This document shows, piece after piece, positions 37,188-47,100 of a stretch of 64,000 bases of DNA (positions are counted from its first letter, which is position 1; every line of letters begins with the position of its first letter). Below the pieces are notes generated by a model. It saw only the letters and a list, made by a program, of their open reading frames with translations. It did no database searches and was not told where the DNA came from. The translations under genes and the position numbers were made by a program. Origin of the DNA: Peptacetobacter sp900550335. Its GTDB lineage: Bacteria; Bacillota; Clostridia; Peptostreptococcales; Peptostreptococcaceae. Location: assembly GCF_047528295.1 (NCBI RefSeq), contig NZ_CP180001.1:1674001-1738000 (forward strand), in the 5' to 3' direction.

Positions 37188-37826
37188 TTATTTTAAGACT
37201 CTAAATACACCAGTTACAATACCAATTATCTGAACCTGAGCATCTTCAAATATGAAAGGTTCCATAAAGTCATTTTCTGGCTGTAATCTTATTTTACCGT
37301 CTTCTTTGTAGAAAGTTTTAACAGTAGCTTTTTCATTTTCTACTAATGCAGCTACCATTCGACCATTTGCAGCTGTATTTTTCTTATCTACAACTACATA
37401 GTCTCCATTTAATATACCCGCATTTACCATACTATCTCCCTTTACTCTAAGAACAAAATTATCCTTTCCGCTAACAAGAGACGCTGGTAGTGGAATATAT
37501 TCCTCTATATTCTGCTCAGCAAATATAGGCTCACCGGCAGTTATCTGACCTATAAGAGGAAGATTTATCATTTCCTGGTGTAATCCCATAACATCGTCAT
37601 CATCCCTAGCTTTATCCAGAACCTCGATAGCTCTTGGCTTAGTAGGGTCTTTTCTTATATATCCTAATTTTTCTAATTTATTTAGATGAGAATGAACAGT
37701 AGATGTAGATCTTAAATTTACCGCATCACAAATCTCTCTAACAGCAGGTGGATAACCCTTCTTAGAAATTTCGGATTTTATGAACTCTAGTATCGCTATT
37801 TGTTTGTCTGTTAAATTTGAATACAT
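37188..37826 (-). CDS. lexA: SOS repressor LexA
   Basis: 212 residues. The N-terminal winged helix (LTDKQIAILEFIKSEISKKGYPPAVREICDAVNLRSTSTVHSHL) binds SOS operators. The C-terminal S24 protease has the catalytic serine in GDSMVNAGI and the lysine in the KMVAALVENEKATVK-like segment (VAALVENEKATVKTF); the cleavage site would lie near ITAGEP. The start follows TGAGGA. Near-consensus operator sequences lie about 170 bases upstream, as expected for autoregulation. Confidence 0.95.
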   Translation of the reverse strand: MYSNLTDKQIAILEFIKSEISKKGYPPAVREICDAVNLRSTSTVHSHLNKLEKLGYIRKDPTKPRAIEVLDKARDDDDVMGLHQEMINLPLIGQITAGEPIFAEQNIEEYIPLPASLVSGKDNFVLRVKGDSMVNAGILNGDYVVVDKKNTAANGRMVAALVENEKATVKTFYKEDGKIRLQPENDFMEPFIFEDAQVQIIGIVTGVFRVLK

Positions 37827-37976
37827 ACTAATTCCTCATTTCTTTATTTAATCGCTTTATTTAACTCAATATCTTAACTTATTTTTATTGAATGGAACAT
37901 AGCTAATTATTTGCTTAATAAAGTCAAAAATTTTATTATTTATAACTATATAATATCATATTTAACAGTAGGATAC

Positions 37977-38003
37977 AAACATTTATTCGTCGAGCAAGTG
38001 TTC
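37977..38003 (-). promoter_or_regulatory. Candidate LexA operator upstream of lexA
   Basis: GAGCAAGTGTTC at 37992-38003 matches the Firmicute SOS box GAAC-N4-GTTC with one mismatch. A weaker AAACATTTATTC lies just beside it. The position between the recombinase stop and lexA fits an autoregulated lexA promoter. Confidence 0.45.
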
Positions 38004-38028
38004 GTTTTTTGTTTTTCAGAGTTATCAT

Positions 38029-39213
38029 CTATTTGCCAAGAATATCGTCAGTATCGTTTTCTTCATCAATTAAACTTTCAAAATCTTCATCTATTATTCC
38101 ATCGTTTTTATCATCATCTAGCCATTCAAAGTTCTTCACTATATCTCGTTTAACGTGTTTTTTATGAGCTGCATAAAGCTGCGTTGTCGTTACATTGTCG
38201 TGGTCAAGTAAGTTTTGAACATCGTATATTGTAAAGCCATTTTGGATTAGAGAAGTAGCCGCAGTTGCTCTTAGCTTATGAGGGCTGTATCCTTTATCCC
38301 TAGTTGTACACATAGATATAGAAGTGTACTTTTTAACTAGGGAAGTGATAGCTCTTTCTGTCATCCTTTTTTTCTGAAGGGATAAGAATAATGCATCTCT
38401 GTGTTCTTCGGGAATATCCTCACTCTGAGGTCTTTCATTATTAATATAATCCAAAACAACATGCTCACAAGTTTTATTAATAGGCATTAAAACTTCCTTG
38501 CCCCTTTTTCTAAATATAGTAAACTCACCACGAGAGAAGTTAAAAGAAGAAATATTAAGCTCTCTAAGCTCATTTAATCTAAGTCCATAAGTAACAAATA
38601 GCGCTAGAATTGCCTTATCCCTAAGCTTAGTCTTTTTCCAATAAACTTTTTCTTTCTCAGTAAGTCCCTCACCAGTTTCTACAGCATCTAACATAACTGC
38701 GACCTCATCAATCTCAAGCCTTTTTATAGCATCTGGTTGCGGTTTAGGGAGCTTTATTGGGTTAAAGCCATCGGTTATATTCTCTTTAAGCTGCTCATTC
38801 CTATAAAGGAATTTAAACAGAGTAGAGAGAGATGATTTTTTTCTGGCAAGCGCACGATTATTATTCTCAAATACCATAGTTGTATTGCCAATTTCTTTAT
38901 AATATCTACTACAATATTCACCGAGGAATAGATTTACGTCTCTAGCTTTAATCTCAGAGAATTCCTCTAAAGTGATGTCGTGAGTAATTTTTGCAGATGT
39001 ATGTTCAGCCGTTTCAACAAGATAATGGCAGAAAAATAAAATATCCTCAAGATATGCAAGCCTACTTGATACAGAAACAGATCCTTTAAGGTATATAAAA
39101 TAATCTTTCATAAAATCTGGGAGCTGCGATTGTATTTCAAGGCATTTTTCAACCTTTTTATTATCTCTAATTACAATGTTATCAGGACGGCTCGATTTAT
39201 TGTGTATTTTCAT
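38029..39213 (-). CDS. Stand-alone tyrosine recombinase (XerC/D-like)
   Basis: 394 residues with an N-terminal SAM-like core-binding domain (~20-150) and a C-terminal catalytic domain. The catalytic residues are visible as R in VTYGLRLNEL, HKLR (His-x-x-Arg), the late His in LLDHDNVTTTQ and the nucleophile Tyr in LYAAHKKHV. An acidic tail follows. No partner mobile element, attachment sites or excisionase are evident, and the gene lies upstream of lexA in the same direction. It is probably a resident recombinase and not a phage integrase, but its target is unknown. Confidence 0.85.
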   Translation of the reverse strand: MKIHNKSSRPDNIVIRDNKKVEKCLEIQSQLPDFMKDYFIYLKGSVSVSSRLAYLEDILFFCHYLVETAEHTSAKITHDITLEEFSEIKARDVNLFLGEYCSRYYKEIGNTTMVFENNNRALARKKSSLSTLFKFLYRNEQLKENITDGFNPIKLPKPQPDAIKRLEIDEVAVMLDAVETGEGLTEKEKVYWKKTKLRDKAILALFVTYGLRLNELRELNISSFNFSRGEFTIFRKRGKEVLMPINKTCEHVVLDYINNERPQSEDIPEEHRDALFLSLQKKRMTERAITSLVKKYTSISMCTTRDKGYSPHKLRATAATSLIQNGFTIYDVQNLLDHDNVTTTQLYAAHKKHVKRDIVKNFEWLDDDKNDGIIDEDFESLIDEENDTDDILGK

Positions 39214-39445
39214 AAGTAAAACCTCCTATATTTATAATTATATAGAAGTTGTTTAGATTAAGAAAGAAGAATTTAAGATTTAATTGATTTAATTAAGGTA
39301 GAAATTTAATTAAGATAGAATTAGGATGTAGATTTAATTAGGATATAAAAATTTAATATTTAAAACGCAATAATAACTTATTTTATGTTATAATTTAACT
39401 TTAAATGATAATTAATTTTTAAACAATCTAAAAGAGGAGGAAATT

Positions 39446-40132
39446 ATGGGATTTACTGAAGATATGATTTGTCAGGATTGTGGAAAGACTTTTTCATGTT
39501 TTTTCGGGACAAATAAAGAAAGTTTTAGTGACTTTGATAATATTTTTAAAAATGAGTACGGAGAAAAAGCTCATGAGCAGCTTAAATTACTTTTAAGTAA
39601 TATAGAAAACAACTCAGAGATAAATATCGACGATTATGGATGCTTTTCTGAAATAAAGTATGACTTAGATTTCAAAACCAAGTATTTAAAGAAAAAATTA
39701 GACGATTTAGCTGAACAGATAGAAATACAGGATAAAGAAAGAAAAAATAAGAATTCTAAGTTTAAATTTGTTGCAGAAACATTTTATTGGAAGTATGTAG
39801 AAGGATTTAATAAATTAAAGGATATAGTTGAATCTGGTGATGCCGAATCAATTGAACAGGCTTTTAATGAAAAATGGGTTCTTTTTGAAGGGAAAAGATT
39901 TGGACATACATTATTTAAATGTCCTAATTGTAATAAGTATGAGGCTGGATTCTATACACATGTAGAAACAGCAGATAGCAAATATGAGTGTAAATATAGT
40001 TGTCCAAAATGCGAGACACCTATGAATGTATATAAAGGATGTCTTTCTGATGCATTTGAGAAAAATGAGCTTTCTTGCCAGAACTGTGGATCTAATAATG
40101 TGATTATAAAAGAAGGACTATATAATGAGTAA
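39446..40132 (+). CDS. Zinc-ribbon protein of unknown function
   Basis: 228 residues. An N-terminal CQDCGK pair, a helical middle, then CPNCNKYEAG, CPKCETPM and CQNCGSNN make several treble-clef or zinc-ribbon sites. No enzyme motif is recognised. It is probably a cytoplasmic nucleic-acid or protein-binding factor, which is inference from the ribbons only. The start follows AGAGGAGG. Confidence 0.6.
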   Translation: MGFTEDMICQDCGKTFSCFFGTNKESFSDFDNIFKNEYGEKAHEQLKLLLSNIENNSEINIDDYGCFSEIKYDLDFKTKYLKKKLDDLAEQIEIQDKERKNKNSKFKFVAETFYWKYVEGFNKLKDIVESGDAESIEQAFNEKWVLFEGKRFGHTLFKCPNCNKYEAGFYTHVETADSKYECKYSCPKCETPMNVYKGCLSDAFEKNELSCQNCGSNNVIIKEGLYNE

Positions 40133-40136
40133 AATT

Positions 40137-40165
40137 AAGACCTTGAGAGAGGTCTTTTTTTATTT
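40137..40165 (+). terminator. Terminator after the zinc-ribbon gene
   Basis: AAGACCT-TGAGAG-AGGTCTT followed by a T-run. Confidence 0.85.
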
Positions 40166-40216
40166 CTTATCTAACTATTCCGAAAATATACATTTAATGA
40201 ATAGTTAGATGTTATA

Positions 40217-40243
40217 GAAAAACCGCTCTTTTCAGAACGGTTT
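40217..40243 (-). terminator. Terminator after the flavin reductase gene
   Basis: On the minus strand AAACCGTTCTG...AGAGCGGTTT is followed by TTTCT, 15-40 bases after the stop codon. Confidence 0.75.
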
Positions 40244-40257
40244 CTCACAGTATATAA

Positions 40258-40818
40258 TTATTTTAATTTATTTCCATCAGAAAATGCATTTCCAACCTTT
40301 TCACCAACTACATGGTATCCATGTCCTACAGGATCAAATGTAATTGGTTTTAGCTTAGCTAAATCAACCTTTCCATTTTCGTCTAAAATTCTTTCATCAG
40401 CAGATACATTGACGATTTCACCAAATAAAAGCTTAGATTCGTCATCATATCTATCTAGTTTACACTCTAAAGTAAATGGGAACTCTTCTATTATAGGAGC
40501 ATCTACAAGCTCACTCTTAAAAGTATGAAGTCCTGCTTTATCAAGTTTGTTATCTACTTTGTTTCCAGAAACAACTCCTACAAAATCGGCTTCAACAACA
40601 TGATCTGCATCGGCCATACTAACAGTAAAAGCCTTCTTAGCCTTGATATTTTCCATTGTTTTATGTCCAGGACTAACACATATAGTTATCTTATTCTGAG
40701 CTGAAATACCTCCCCATGCAGCATTCATAGCGTTTGCTGTACCATCATCATTATAAGTTCCTATTATAAGTACCGGCATTGGATACATAAAAGGATTAGA
40801 ACCAAAATTTTTTCTCAT
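40258..40818 (-). CDS. Flavin reductase-like FMN-binding protein
   Basis: 186 residues in the split-barrel flavin reductase family. Typical segments are PMPVLIIGTYNDDGTANAMNAAWGG, KAFTVSMAD and ECKLDRYDDESKLLFGEIVNV. Members bind FMN and reduce flavins or small acceptors; the partner is not known. The start follows AAGGGGGAA. It is a single gene. Confidence 0.88.
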   Translation of the reverse strand: MRKNFGSNPFMYPMPVLIIGTYNDDGTANAMNAAWGGISAQNKITICVSPGHKTMENIKAKKAFTVSMADADHVVEADFVGVVSGNKVDNKLDKAGLHTFKSELVDAPIIEEFPFTLECKLDRYDDESKLLFGEIVNVSADERILDENGKVDLAKLKPITFDPVGHGYHVVGEKVGNAFSDGNKLK

Positions 40819-41322
40819 AAAAATTCCCCCTTGTTATAAATTTATTACTATATTCTATTTCTATAAAAATAAGCTAACTCCTTTTTATTATTTTGAATTT
40901 TATAATTATATTTAATGTATTTATAATGTATATTAAAAAAATTATAGAGTATATAATAATCCTCGTTAAAATTAATTTCTTAATTGTTTGAAAGTTATAA
41001 AATTATGGGATATTTTATAAACCACTTTCAAAAAGTGATAGTAAATGAATCCTCTCTTTCATTAAATAAATCATTTTGAAATGATTATTCAAAAAACTGA
41101 TATATTCTGACAAATATTGCATACACTTTTAATTGGAATTTTTTCGAGAATATTTATGAATTTATGATGAATTTTATTTTTTGTTAAATCTAATTAAAGC
41201 TTTAAATTTAAACGTTTATAAAGATTATTTTAAATTCAAATGGTAAACGGATTGTATACAGTATCTAAACAATTTCTCTTTTTTATTAAATATTCAAAAA
41301 ATGAAATTTACAAAAAACAATC
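40819..41322. other. Intergenic stretch with small palindromes
   Basis: About 500 AT-rich bases with no gene. Consecutive small inverted repeats occur at 41030-41085: CACTTTCAAAAAGTG, AATGAA...TTCATT, and AATCATTT-TG-AAATGATT. The last resembles a Fur/PerR-like half-site pair, but this is weak. Confidence 0.35.
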
Positions 41323-41351
41323 TTGCGTTTTTTGAAAGTACTTGCTATAAT
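41323..41351 (+). promoter_or_regulatory. Sigma-A promoter for the 26-residue peptide gene
   Basis: TTGCGT at 41323-41328, a 17-base spacer and a perfect TATAAT at 41346-41351. The transcript would start near 41358, with about 45 bases of leader before the ATG. Confidence 0.7.
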
Positions 41352-41404
41352 ATATATGTAATATGAAATAAGAAGTTAGATTTGATTCATAAGGAGGTAC
41401 TAAA

Positions 41405-41485
41405 ATGTTAGCATTATCAGCAAAAGTTATATGTTCAGCACTAATAATATTCCCAGCTATGTATTTAATGGCTAAAGCAGTTTAA
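41405..41485 (+). CDS. 26-residue hydrophobic peptide
   Basis: The ORF MLALSAKVICSALIIFPAMY-LMAKAV has a near-perfect AAGGAGG 8 bases upstream, its own strong promoter and its own terminator. It would form a single short membrane helix with two lysines and one cysteine. Such isolated units often encode small membrane regulators or type I toxin peptides. It lacks the charged C-terminus common in the latter, and no antisense RNA is evident. I do not recognise it. The ~105 bases between stop and terminator have no further ORF. Confidence 0.6.
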   Translation: MLALSAKVICSALIIFPAMYLMAKAV

Positions 41486-41593
41486 TTTGTTTTTTTAGAT
41501 ATTATAGTTGTTATATTTTTATTAAATAATCGGTTTAATCCGAGAAAATGAAGAGGAAAAATAAATGTATACGGAAAATTATAATCGAAAATA

Positions 41594-41638
41594 GCCTGGT
41601 TCTTTACAGATTGATGAGTAAAGACCAGGCATTTTTTA
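41594..41638 (+). terminator. Terminator of the small peptide transcript
   Basis: GCCTGGTTCTTTAC pairs with GTAAAGACCAGGC (one bulge), followed by ATTTTTTATT. Confidence 0.9.
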
Positions 41639-41681
41639 TTTGGATTTATAATGTTTTGTTTATAGATGAAGAAAATAAAAA

Positions 41682-41704
41682 GAGCAACCATTTTATAGGT
41701 CGCT
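41682..41704 (-). terminator. Terminator of the [2Fe-2S] selenoprotein candidate
   Basis: On the minus strand AGCGACC...GGTTGCT is followed by CTTTTTATTTT. It lies about 30 bases after the TAA at 41736, not close behind the in-frame TGA, which fits translation past the TGA. Confidence 0.7.
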
Positions 41705-41735
41705 ATACCCTATTTTTAAACCATTGATTTTGGAA

Positions 41736-41978
41736 TTAAATTGTAAGGTTTAATTTTTTATAAACTTTTTTCTTGTTCATGTCGTTGTAATCTGCAATAA
41801 CTTGCATTATGTCTTTTGAACATCAAACCCCTTTTGGATTCATTTCTTTGCATAGCCCTTTTGTGCATGCTCCTGTAGTATTTTGTATGTCTTTAAGAGT
41901 TTTCGCTCCGTTATCTAATGCTTTTATGATGTCCGCTCTTGTTGTATTTGAGCAGTAACAAATTATTTCGTTATTCAT
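41736..41978 (-). CDS. BFD-like [2Fe-2S] protein with an in-frame TGA at a conserved cysteine (probable selenocysteine)
   Basis: The ATG at 41978 follows TTGGAGG. The first 51 codons read MNNEIICYCSNTTRADIIKA and onward to GACTKGLCKEMNPKGV, a clear bacterioferritin-associated-ferredoxin-like domain with cysteines at 7, 9, 38 and 43. Codon 52 is TGA (41823-41825). The frame continues open with CSKDIMQVIADYNDMNKKK and ends at TAA, giving 80 residues. In homologues as I remember them this position is the first cysteine of a CCS-x-DI motif, so TGA replaces Cys. About 16 bases after the TGA the mRNA can form TGCA-AGTTAT-TGCA, a small hairpin with GU in the loop, as in bacterial SECIS elements. The alternative is a pseudogene with a nonsense mutation. 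Confidence 0.7.
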
Positions 41979-42048
41979 TATGACCTCCAAGTTATAGTTG
42001 TATGATTCTATTATAACATGGAAGTCAACAGCTGCTTAAAGAGTTTCT

Positions 42049-44115
42049 TTAGAAGCGTATTTTATCTTTTATGTCAGGATATTTCATTCTTAAGTATTCT
42101 AGAATGTACTTAAATGGGTATGGTCTAACACTTTCGGAGTTATTGCTTCTTACATGGAAATTATCTAGCATATCAATAATTTCTAGGATATATTTTGAAT
42201 CAGTATCAAGTTTATCATTTAAGGAAATAATTCTATAAACTCTATTTAATTTGTCTAAATTAGATTGCATTGCATAATTTGATTTCCCAATAGAATAATG
42301 AATATCATCATTAAGCATGAAAACTATCTTGTCTTGGTAAGGATAAACTAATTTTTTATCCAAATCTTCTCTGCATCTAGACCTAGATTTAATACCTCTT
42401 TCAATAGATTCATTATCTAAACTTTCAACAGCATCTTTTTCAGGCATTAGTATATAGTCCATCTCCTCTATTTCATTTATTTTATCTCCTTTTTTGATAA
42501 TACAAATATTACCTGTTCTCTTAAACTTACCAAGTTCTAGAGTATAAATTTCATCTATCATTGATTTTTCATCTATAAACTCAAAATTACCAGCTGCATC
42601 AATTTTCATTATACAATGTAGTTCTTTATACTCGTCTTTTCTAATTTTAATTTTCATACCTAAATAAAATTCATATTCTCCAAAAGACCATTTAGCAATA
42701 TTTCTATTAATAAGGTCTTTTTTTATATAAAGTTCACTAAGTAACTTTCTTACAATAGAATCTCCAGACTTTCTTATATTATTGACCGTAACACATTGAT
42801 GAAGAATATTTGTTGGTATATCTAGTTTTGTATCTCTTTTTTTACTATCTTCATAATACTGTGCGTCTTGAATTATAACTATATTTGGTATATTAGGATT
42901 TAATTCCCTAGTAATATCAGAAACATTTAACTCAAATTCTGGTCTTTTTAAATTATTTAAAAAAATATCTGCGTCTTTAGAATCAATATCAACGTCATCC
43001 CATGCTACAACATTTATAGATTCTAAAGTCTTATAGTCTAAACAAGCATCTTTTTTAGCTACATTATTATGTCTAATTACCTTAAACCTTAAATCTCTTT
43101 TAATAAATCCTAACTCTGAAATACCTTTATATTCATGATTAAAGTCATCTATTAAATTGTGTATAATCTCTATCTTATTAGCTTTCTTTTCATTTAAACT
43201 AAGATTATCAAAATGAACAACATGTCTGCTATTTGGCTTAGATTTCTGAATAAATATCTTATCAGACTTGTCAAAAGGCTCAAAGCAACGTTCTAATTTT
43301 ACTGAATCATTTGTACCACATATAAGTTTATACTTATCTAAAGGTTTCTTTGATTTATCTGAATTTTCCTTATCAGCATTTTTATCTGAATTATCATCTT
43401 CTTCAGTAACATTATCCTTTTCAGTAACATTATCATTTTTAGGCTCATACTTTTTAAAGGTAACAACCTTAAAATCTAATAATCCATCTTTAGCAGTTAC
43501 ATTAAGAGTTCTTATATATGTACGATCTCTATCAACATACAGATAAAGCTGCCCATCGACATTAGACACACCATCATCAAACTCAGAACCCTTCTTTCTT
43601 GCAAGAGCATTAAGTAATAACCTATAAACAGTGTCCATCAACCTTCTATTCTCTATATCATCATAATAACAAAATGACTTCTTATTAGCAGCTACTCTTC
43701 TTTCGTTTAAAAGCTGCATCTTATGATATACATCCATAGGTTTGATTTCTACAAACTCATAAGAATAATACTCTCTTTCAAAATTAGGATCTCTTTCTTC
43801 CAAATAATCAGCTAAATCATACCAATCAAAATCAGACTTTCTATTTAGTAGAATAAAAACCGAACTTCCACCAATATAACTAACAGAAAGAATCTTTTCT
43901 TTTTCAATAAGATCTGCAAATAATCTAGACTTAAAAGAAAGATACTTAGGATTACCTTCATCGTCTAACTTATCATAAGTTATCTTAACTATCTTAAATC
44001 TTTCATTAAACTTCTCAACGTCAAAAAGATTGTAATCTATCTCATTTAAATAAAAATCAGACTCCGCATAGTCTTTAAAATATTTCTCTAAAAAACTATT
44101 TTTCTTCTTCAACAT
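42049..44115 (-). CDS. ddmE: Argonaute-like protein, DdmE candidate
   Basis: I chose the ATG at 44115 (MLKKKNSFLEK, 688 residues): AGGAGG lies 6 bases upstream, and it overlaps the helicase gene by 20 bases. The N-terminal half is beta-rich (YLYVDRDRTYIRTLNVTAKDG), followed by an acidic low-complexity linker (~235-270). The C-terminal half has the look of an Argonaute MID-PIWI: NIVIIQDAQYYED, LDIPTNILHQCVTVNNI (compare 'gIPtQ' in MID), and a final RPYPFKYILEYLRMKYPD. I see no convincing DEDX catalytic set, so it should be a guide-binding, non-cutting protein. The partner, size and gene order match DdmE of the DdmDE plasmid-defence system. A BLAST or structure comparison would decide. Confidence 0.55.
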   Translation of the reverse strand: MLKKKNSFLEKYFKDYAESDFYLNEIDYNLFDVEKFNERFKIVKITYDKLDDEGNPKYLSFKSRLFADLIEKEKILSVSYIGGSSVFILLNRKSDFDWYDLADYLEERDPNFEREYYSYEFVEIKPMDVYHKMQLLNERRVAANKKSFCYYDDIENRRLMDTVYRLLLNALARKKGSEFDDGVSNVDGQLYLYVDRDRTYIRTLNVTAKDGLLDFKVVTFKKYEPKNDNVTEKDNVTEEDDNSDKNADKENSDKSKKPLDKYKLICGTNDSVKLERCFEPFDKSDKIFIQKSKPNSRHVVHFDNLSLNEKKANKIEIIHNLIDDFNHEYKGISELGFIKRDLRFKVIRHNNVAKKDACLDYKTLESINVVAWDDVDIDSKDADIFLNNLKRPEFELNVSDITRELNPNIPNIVIIQDAQYYEDSKKRDTKLDIPTNILHQCVTVNNIRKSGDSIVRKLLSELYIKKDLINRNIAKWSFGEYEFYLGMKIKIRKDEYKELHCIMKIDAAGNFEFIDEKSMIDEIYTLELGKFKRTGNICIIKKGDKINEIEEMDYILMPEKDAVESLDNESIERGIKSRSRCREDLDKKLVYPYQDKIVFMLNDDIHYSIGKSNYAMQSNLDKLNRVYRIISLNDKLDTDSKYILEIIDMLDNFHVRSNNSESVRPYPFKYILEYLRMKYPDIKDKIRF

Positions 44116-47100
44116 AACAAACCTCCTGATTAACATCATCTTCAACTAAATTATCAATAATATCTTTAATCTTATAGAAAATAGTGTTTCCTTCCCTATC
44201 TCTACTTAAATCTAATTGATTTGAAATATTCATATAGAATATACCAGGGAATGATATAAACTTAATTGGCTTACCATTATCTTCGTTATTAGAACTATCC
44301 CTACTAACCAAAAATTCAACAGGATTTCTCTTTCCGTACTCATCTATAAGGTTCACTAAGATAATTGCATCAGCATCCAACTTACGAGCTTTTTCTTTAG
44401 TCTTTTTCAGTAAATCTTTATTAGCAAAATCCATAATCATACTATAATCGCTAAAGTTCTTAGCATCTACATAAACCTTTTTATCGTTATTTTTAATTAA
44501 GAAATCAAACTTTTCGTATGATTTTGGATCGCTTATAGGCTCTATATCTATATCATTTTCCTTAAATAGTGATTTTGCAACTTCTTCTCCAATTGCACCT
44601 TTGTAAATATTATTGTATACGATAGGAGAAATCACACCGTAGAATCTCTCGCCTTTTTTAAGTTTCCAATTAGAATTAAACTTATTTTTAGTCCAATGCT
44701 CTCTAACTACTCTATTTTTAAGTAGTTTAGAAAGCCTGCAATCTTCTAGAGAAACTTCAAACTTTAAAAGCCTATTTGGTCTATTGTTAGATAACTTAGA
44801 ATGAATTATAACATCTTCAAAATCATTAAAATACTTATTAGAATTTGAGCCAAAAGGATCGCTTGAATACGGTGCATAGAAGTATTTAACATCATCTTTT
44901 ACCGTTTTCTTAAAATCTAAGTATAAATCTTCAATATTTAATTTCAGTTGAGAGGCAAATTTTAAAGAGTTATATTCTTCCTGTACTTTTTTCAATTCCT
45001 TTTTAGAAATTACAGGATATTTCAAAACAGTTTCTCTTAAAAACTCCCAAAGCTGCTGTAAATCTTTATCCCATCCAAAATCTCCATTTCCAGCAGTTAA
45101 TATATCATTAATTGCTAGATAAACATCTCTGTTCTTTCTTCTAAACTCTAAATTACTATTTTCAAGAGCACTTTTGAAAATACTTGTGACTTCTTTCTTT
45201 ACATGAGATAAAAATCTATCGAATTCATTTGTAATAATAGGGAGGTTTAATTTATCTGTATCTGTAATAATATGTTCTAACATATCAACATCATAGAAAA
45301 TAGCATTACAAGGCTTTTTAACGCTTGTTCTAACTATTCTACCCATAGTCTGATAAACTATTGTTGTATAATCTGTTTTTACACTAAATAGACGATAAAT
45401 ATCATTATAATTTTTTAAACGTGCATTTAACTTTTCAGCATATCCACTTTCAAGATAATCAAAAACCTCTTTTAAAATATCATTCTTCTTGTGTTTATTT
45501 ATATCTCCTCTAGCAAAAAGTTCTTCAACTGTAAGGAAAAGTTTTAACCTACCAGTAATAATATCGTTATTTTCATCAAGTGATGATAAATCATTCTTTA
45601 AATCAGGTATTACATGAGATGGTTTTTCCATATATATACTATCCCAATCCACATCTCCACTTGTAGGCCAATCATTTACAGGAAGAAGATCACCTGCATC
45701 TAGTCTATTTCTTACTTCATCTTTACCGATATTAATTTGAAGGTTATTTCCTCTACTTACACTTAGATAACTAGTTAGCATAAATACTGGCTTATTTTCT
45801 AAAATTCTATCTCTTACAAAGTCGAACTTTTCTTGTGCTTTTCCAGAGTTTAAATCATCGGCTTTTATTATAATAAACATTGAATTTGCCATTTTCTTAG
45901 CTTCTTTTGTACTGATATTAAACACATTAGAACAAATACAAGTTGTAGCAAGTTTTAAATTTTTAAGAGAAAAAATTTCATTGCTATCTTTAGAAATATC
46001 AATCAACTTATTAGTCATAATGATTCCATTAGAAATAGCTGCTTTTGAAAAATTCTTATCTTTAAATTGAAGTAGTACAGACTGTATATAAAGGCATATC
46101 TTCATAAGTCTAGAATAATCATAAAGCTTACTTCCCATCTTATCATCTGAAATATAACTATCTTTTAAAGATTTCATGTTCTTTATAAATTCGTCTATCT
46201 CACTAAGTTTTGGGTCATTGATTAAATTTCTAATATCTGACCTAGTAACATCATTCTTTCCTGTTAGCAGCATCGCAAAGTTCTTTTCTGGATCAAAGTT
46301 ATCCTTGCCAAAATCTATCCCTTTAATCCATGTATCTATCTTGATATTTCCATCCTCATCAAAATATCCATAAGTCTTTTCAGAATAATCTTCCTTAAGA
46401 ATATTTAATAACTTACCTTGTAATTTATGAATAGTAGCTCTTTCTTCATATACATCATTATCTTTTATATTTAGGTTATTTAGTTTTTTCTTTATAAAGC
46501 TCCAGAAAAAGTTTTGTATTCCTGGATTTTCTGGTGTTGCAGAAATGCCTATTACATGAGCTCTTGATGCTACATAAGCTAAAATAAGCTCTGGAGTATA
46601 CTGAATTTCATAATTATCTAACGTATATGAATGTCTAGAACTATAATTTTGGGTAATGCTTGTGTAACAAAGTCCCCTGTCGTAAACATCCCTACCAATA
46701 GGTGTATCAGGATTATTTGATTTAAGAGCTTCTTTAAAGTTCTTGAAATCTGTAGCACTTACAATCTTTCCAACTAGATACTCTACATTCTTTTCACTAA
46801 AACTAAGCTGCGTTAAAAGAGTTGAAATTGCATCTTTTTCATTTATCCAAAGAATTTCTTTACTTGGATTTAATTCATTTCTTTTATTTTCATTTTCCAT
46901 ATATTTATTAGATATGGTACGCAAATCAAAGAATGTTCTATTAATAAACTGGTTAACCTCCCTTATAAAATCCGCTATATTGTACATTGTTATTTTAGGT
47001 TTTATATCATCATCTAAATCATTTTCAGATATTATGATATTACACTGTGTCATATTATCAGGATCTTCTCTATCATCTGTAAAAGGAATATACACATACT

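Noticed and set aside
41736..41978. Simple nonsense pseudogene
   Set aside because: The single stop is TGA at a likely Cys position, the downstream frame still encodes sensible family-like sequence, and the terminator follows the later TAA.
42049..44115. pPIWI-RE type Argonaute system
   Set aside because: I considered it because of the helicase and nuclease partner. In that system, as I recall, the helicase is DinG-type and the nuclease is a separate gene; here they are fused as in DdmD. It was not fully excluded.
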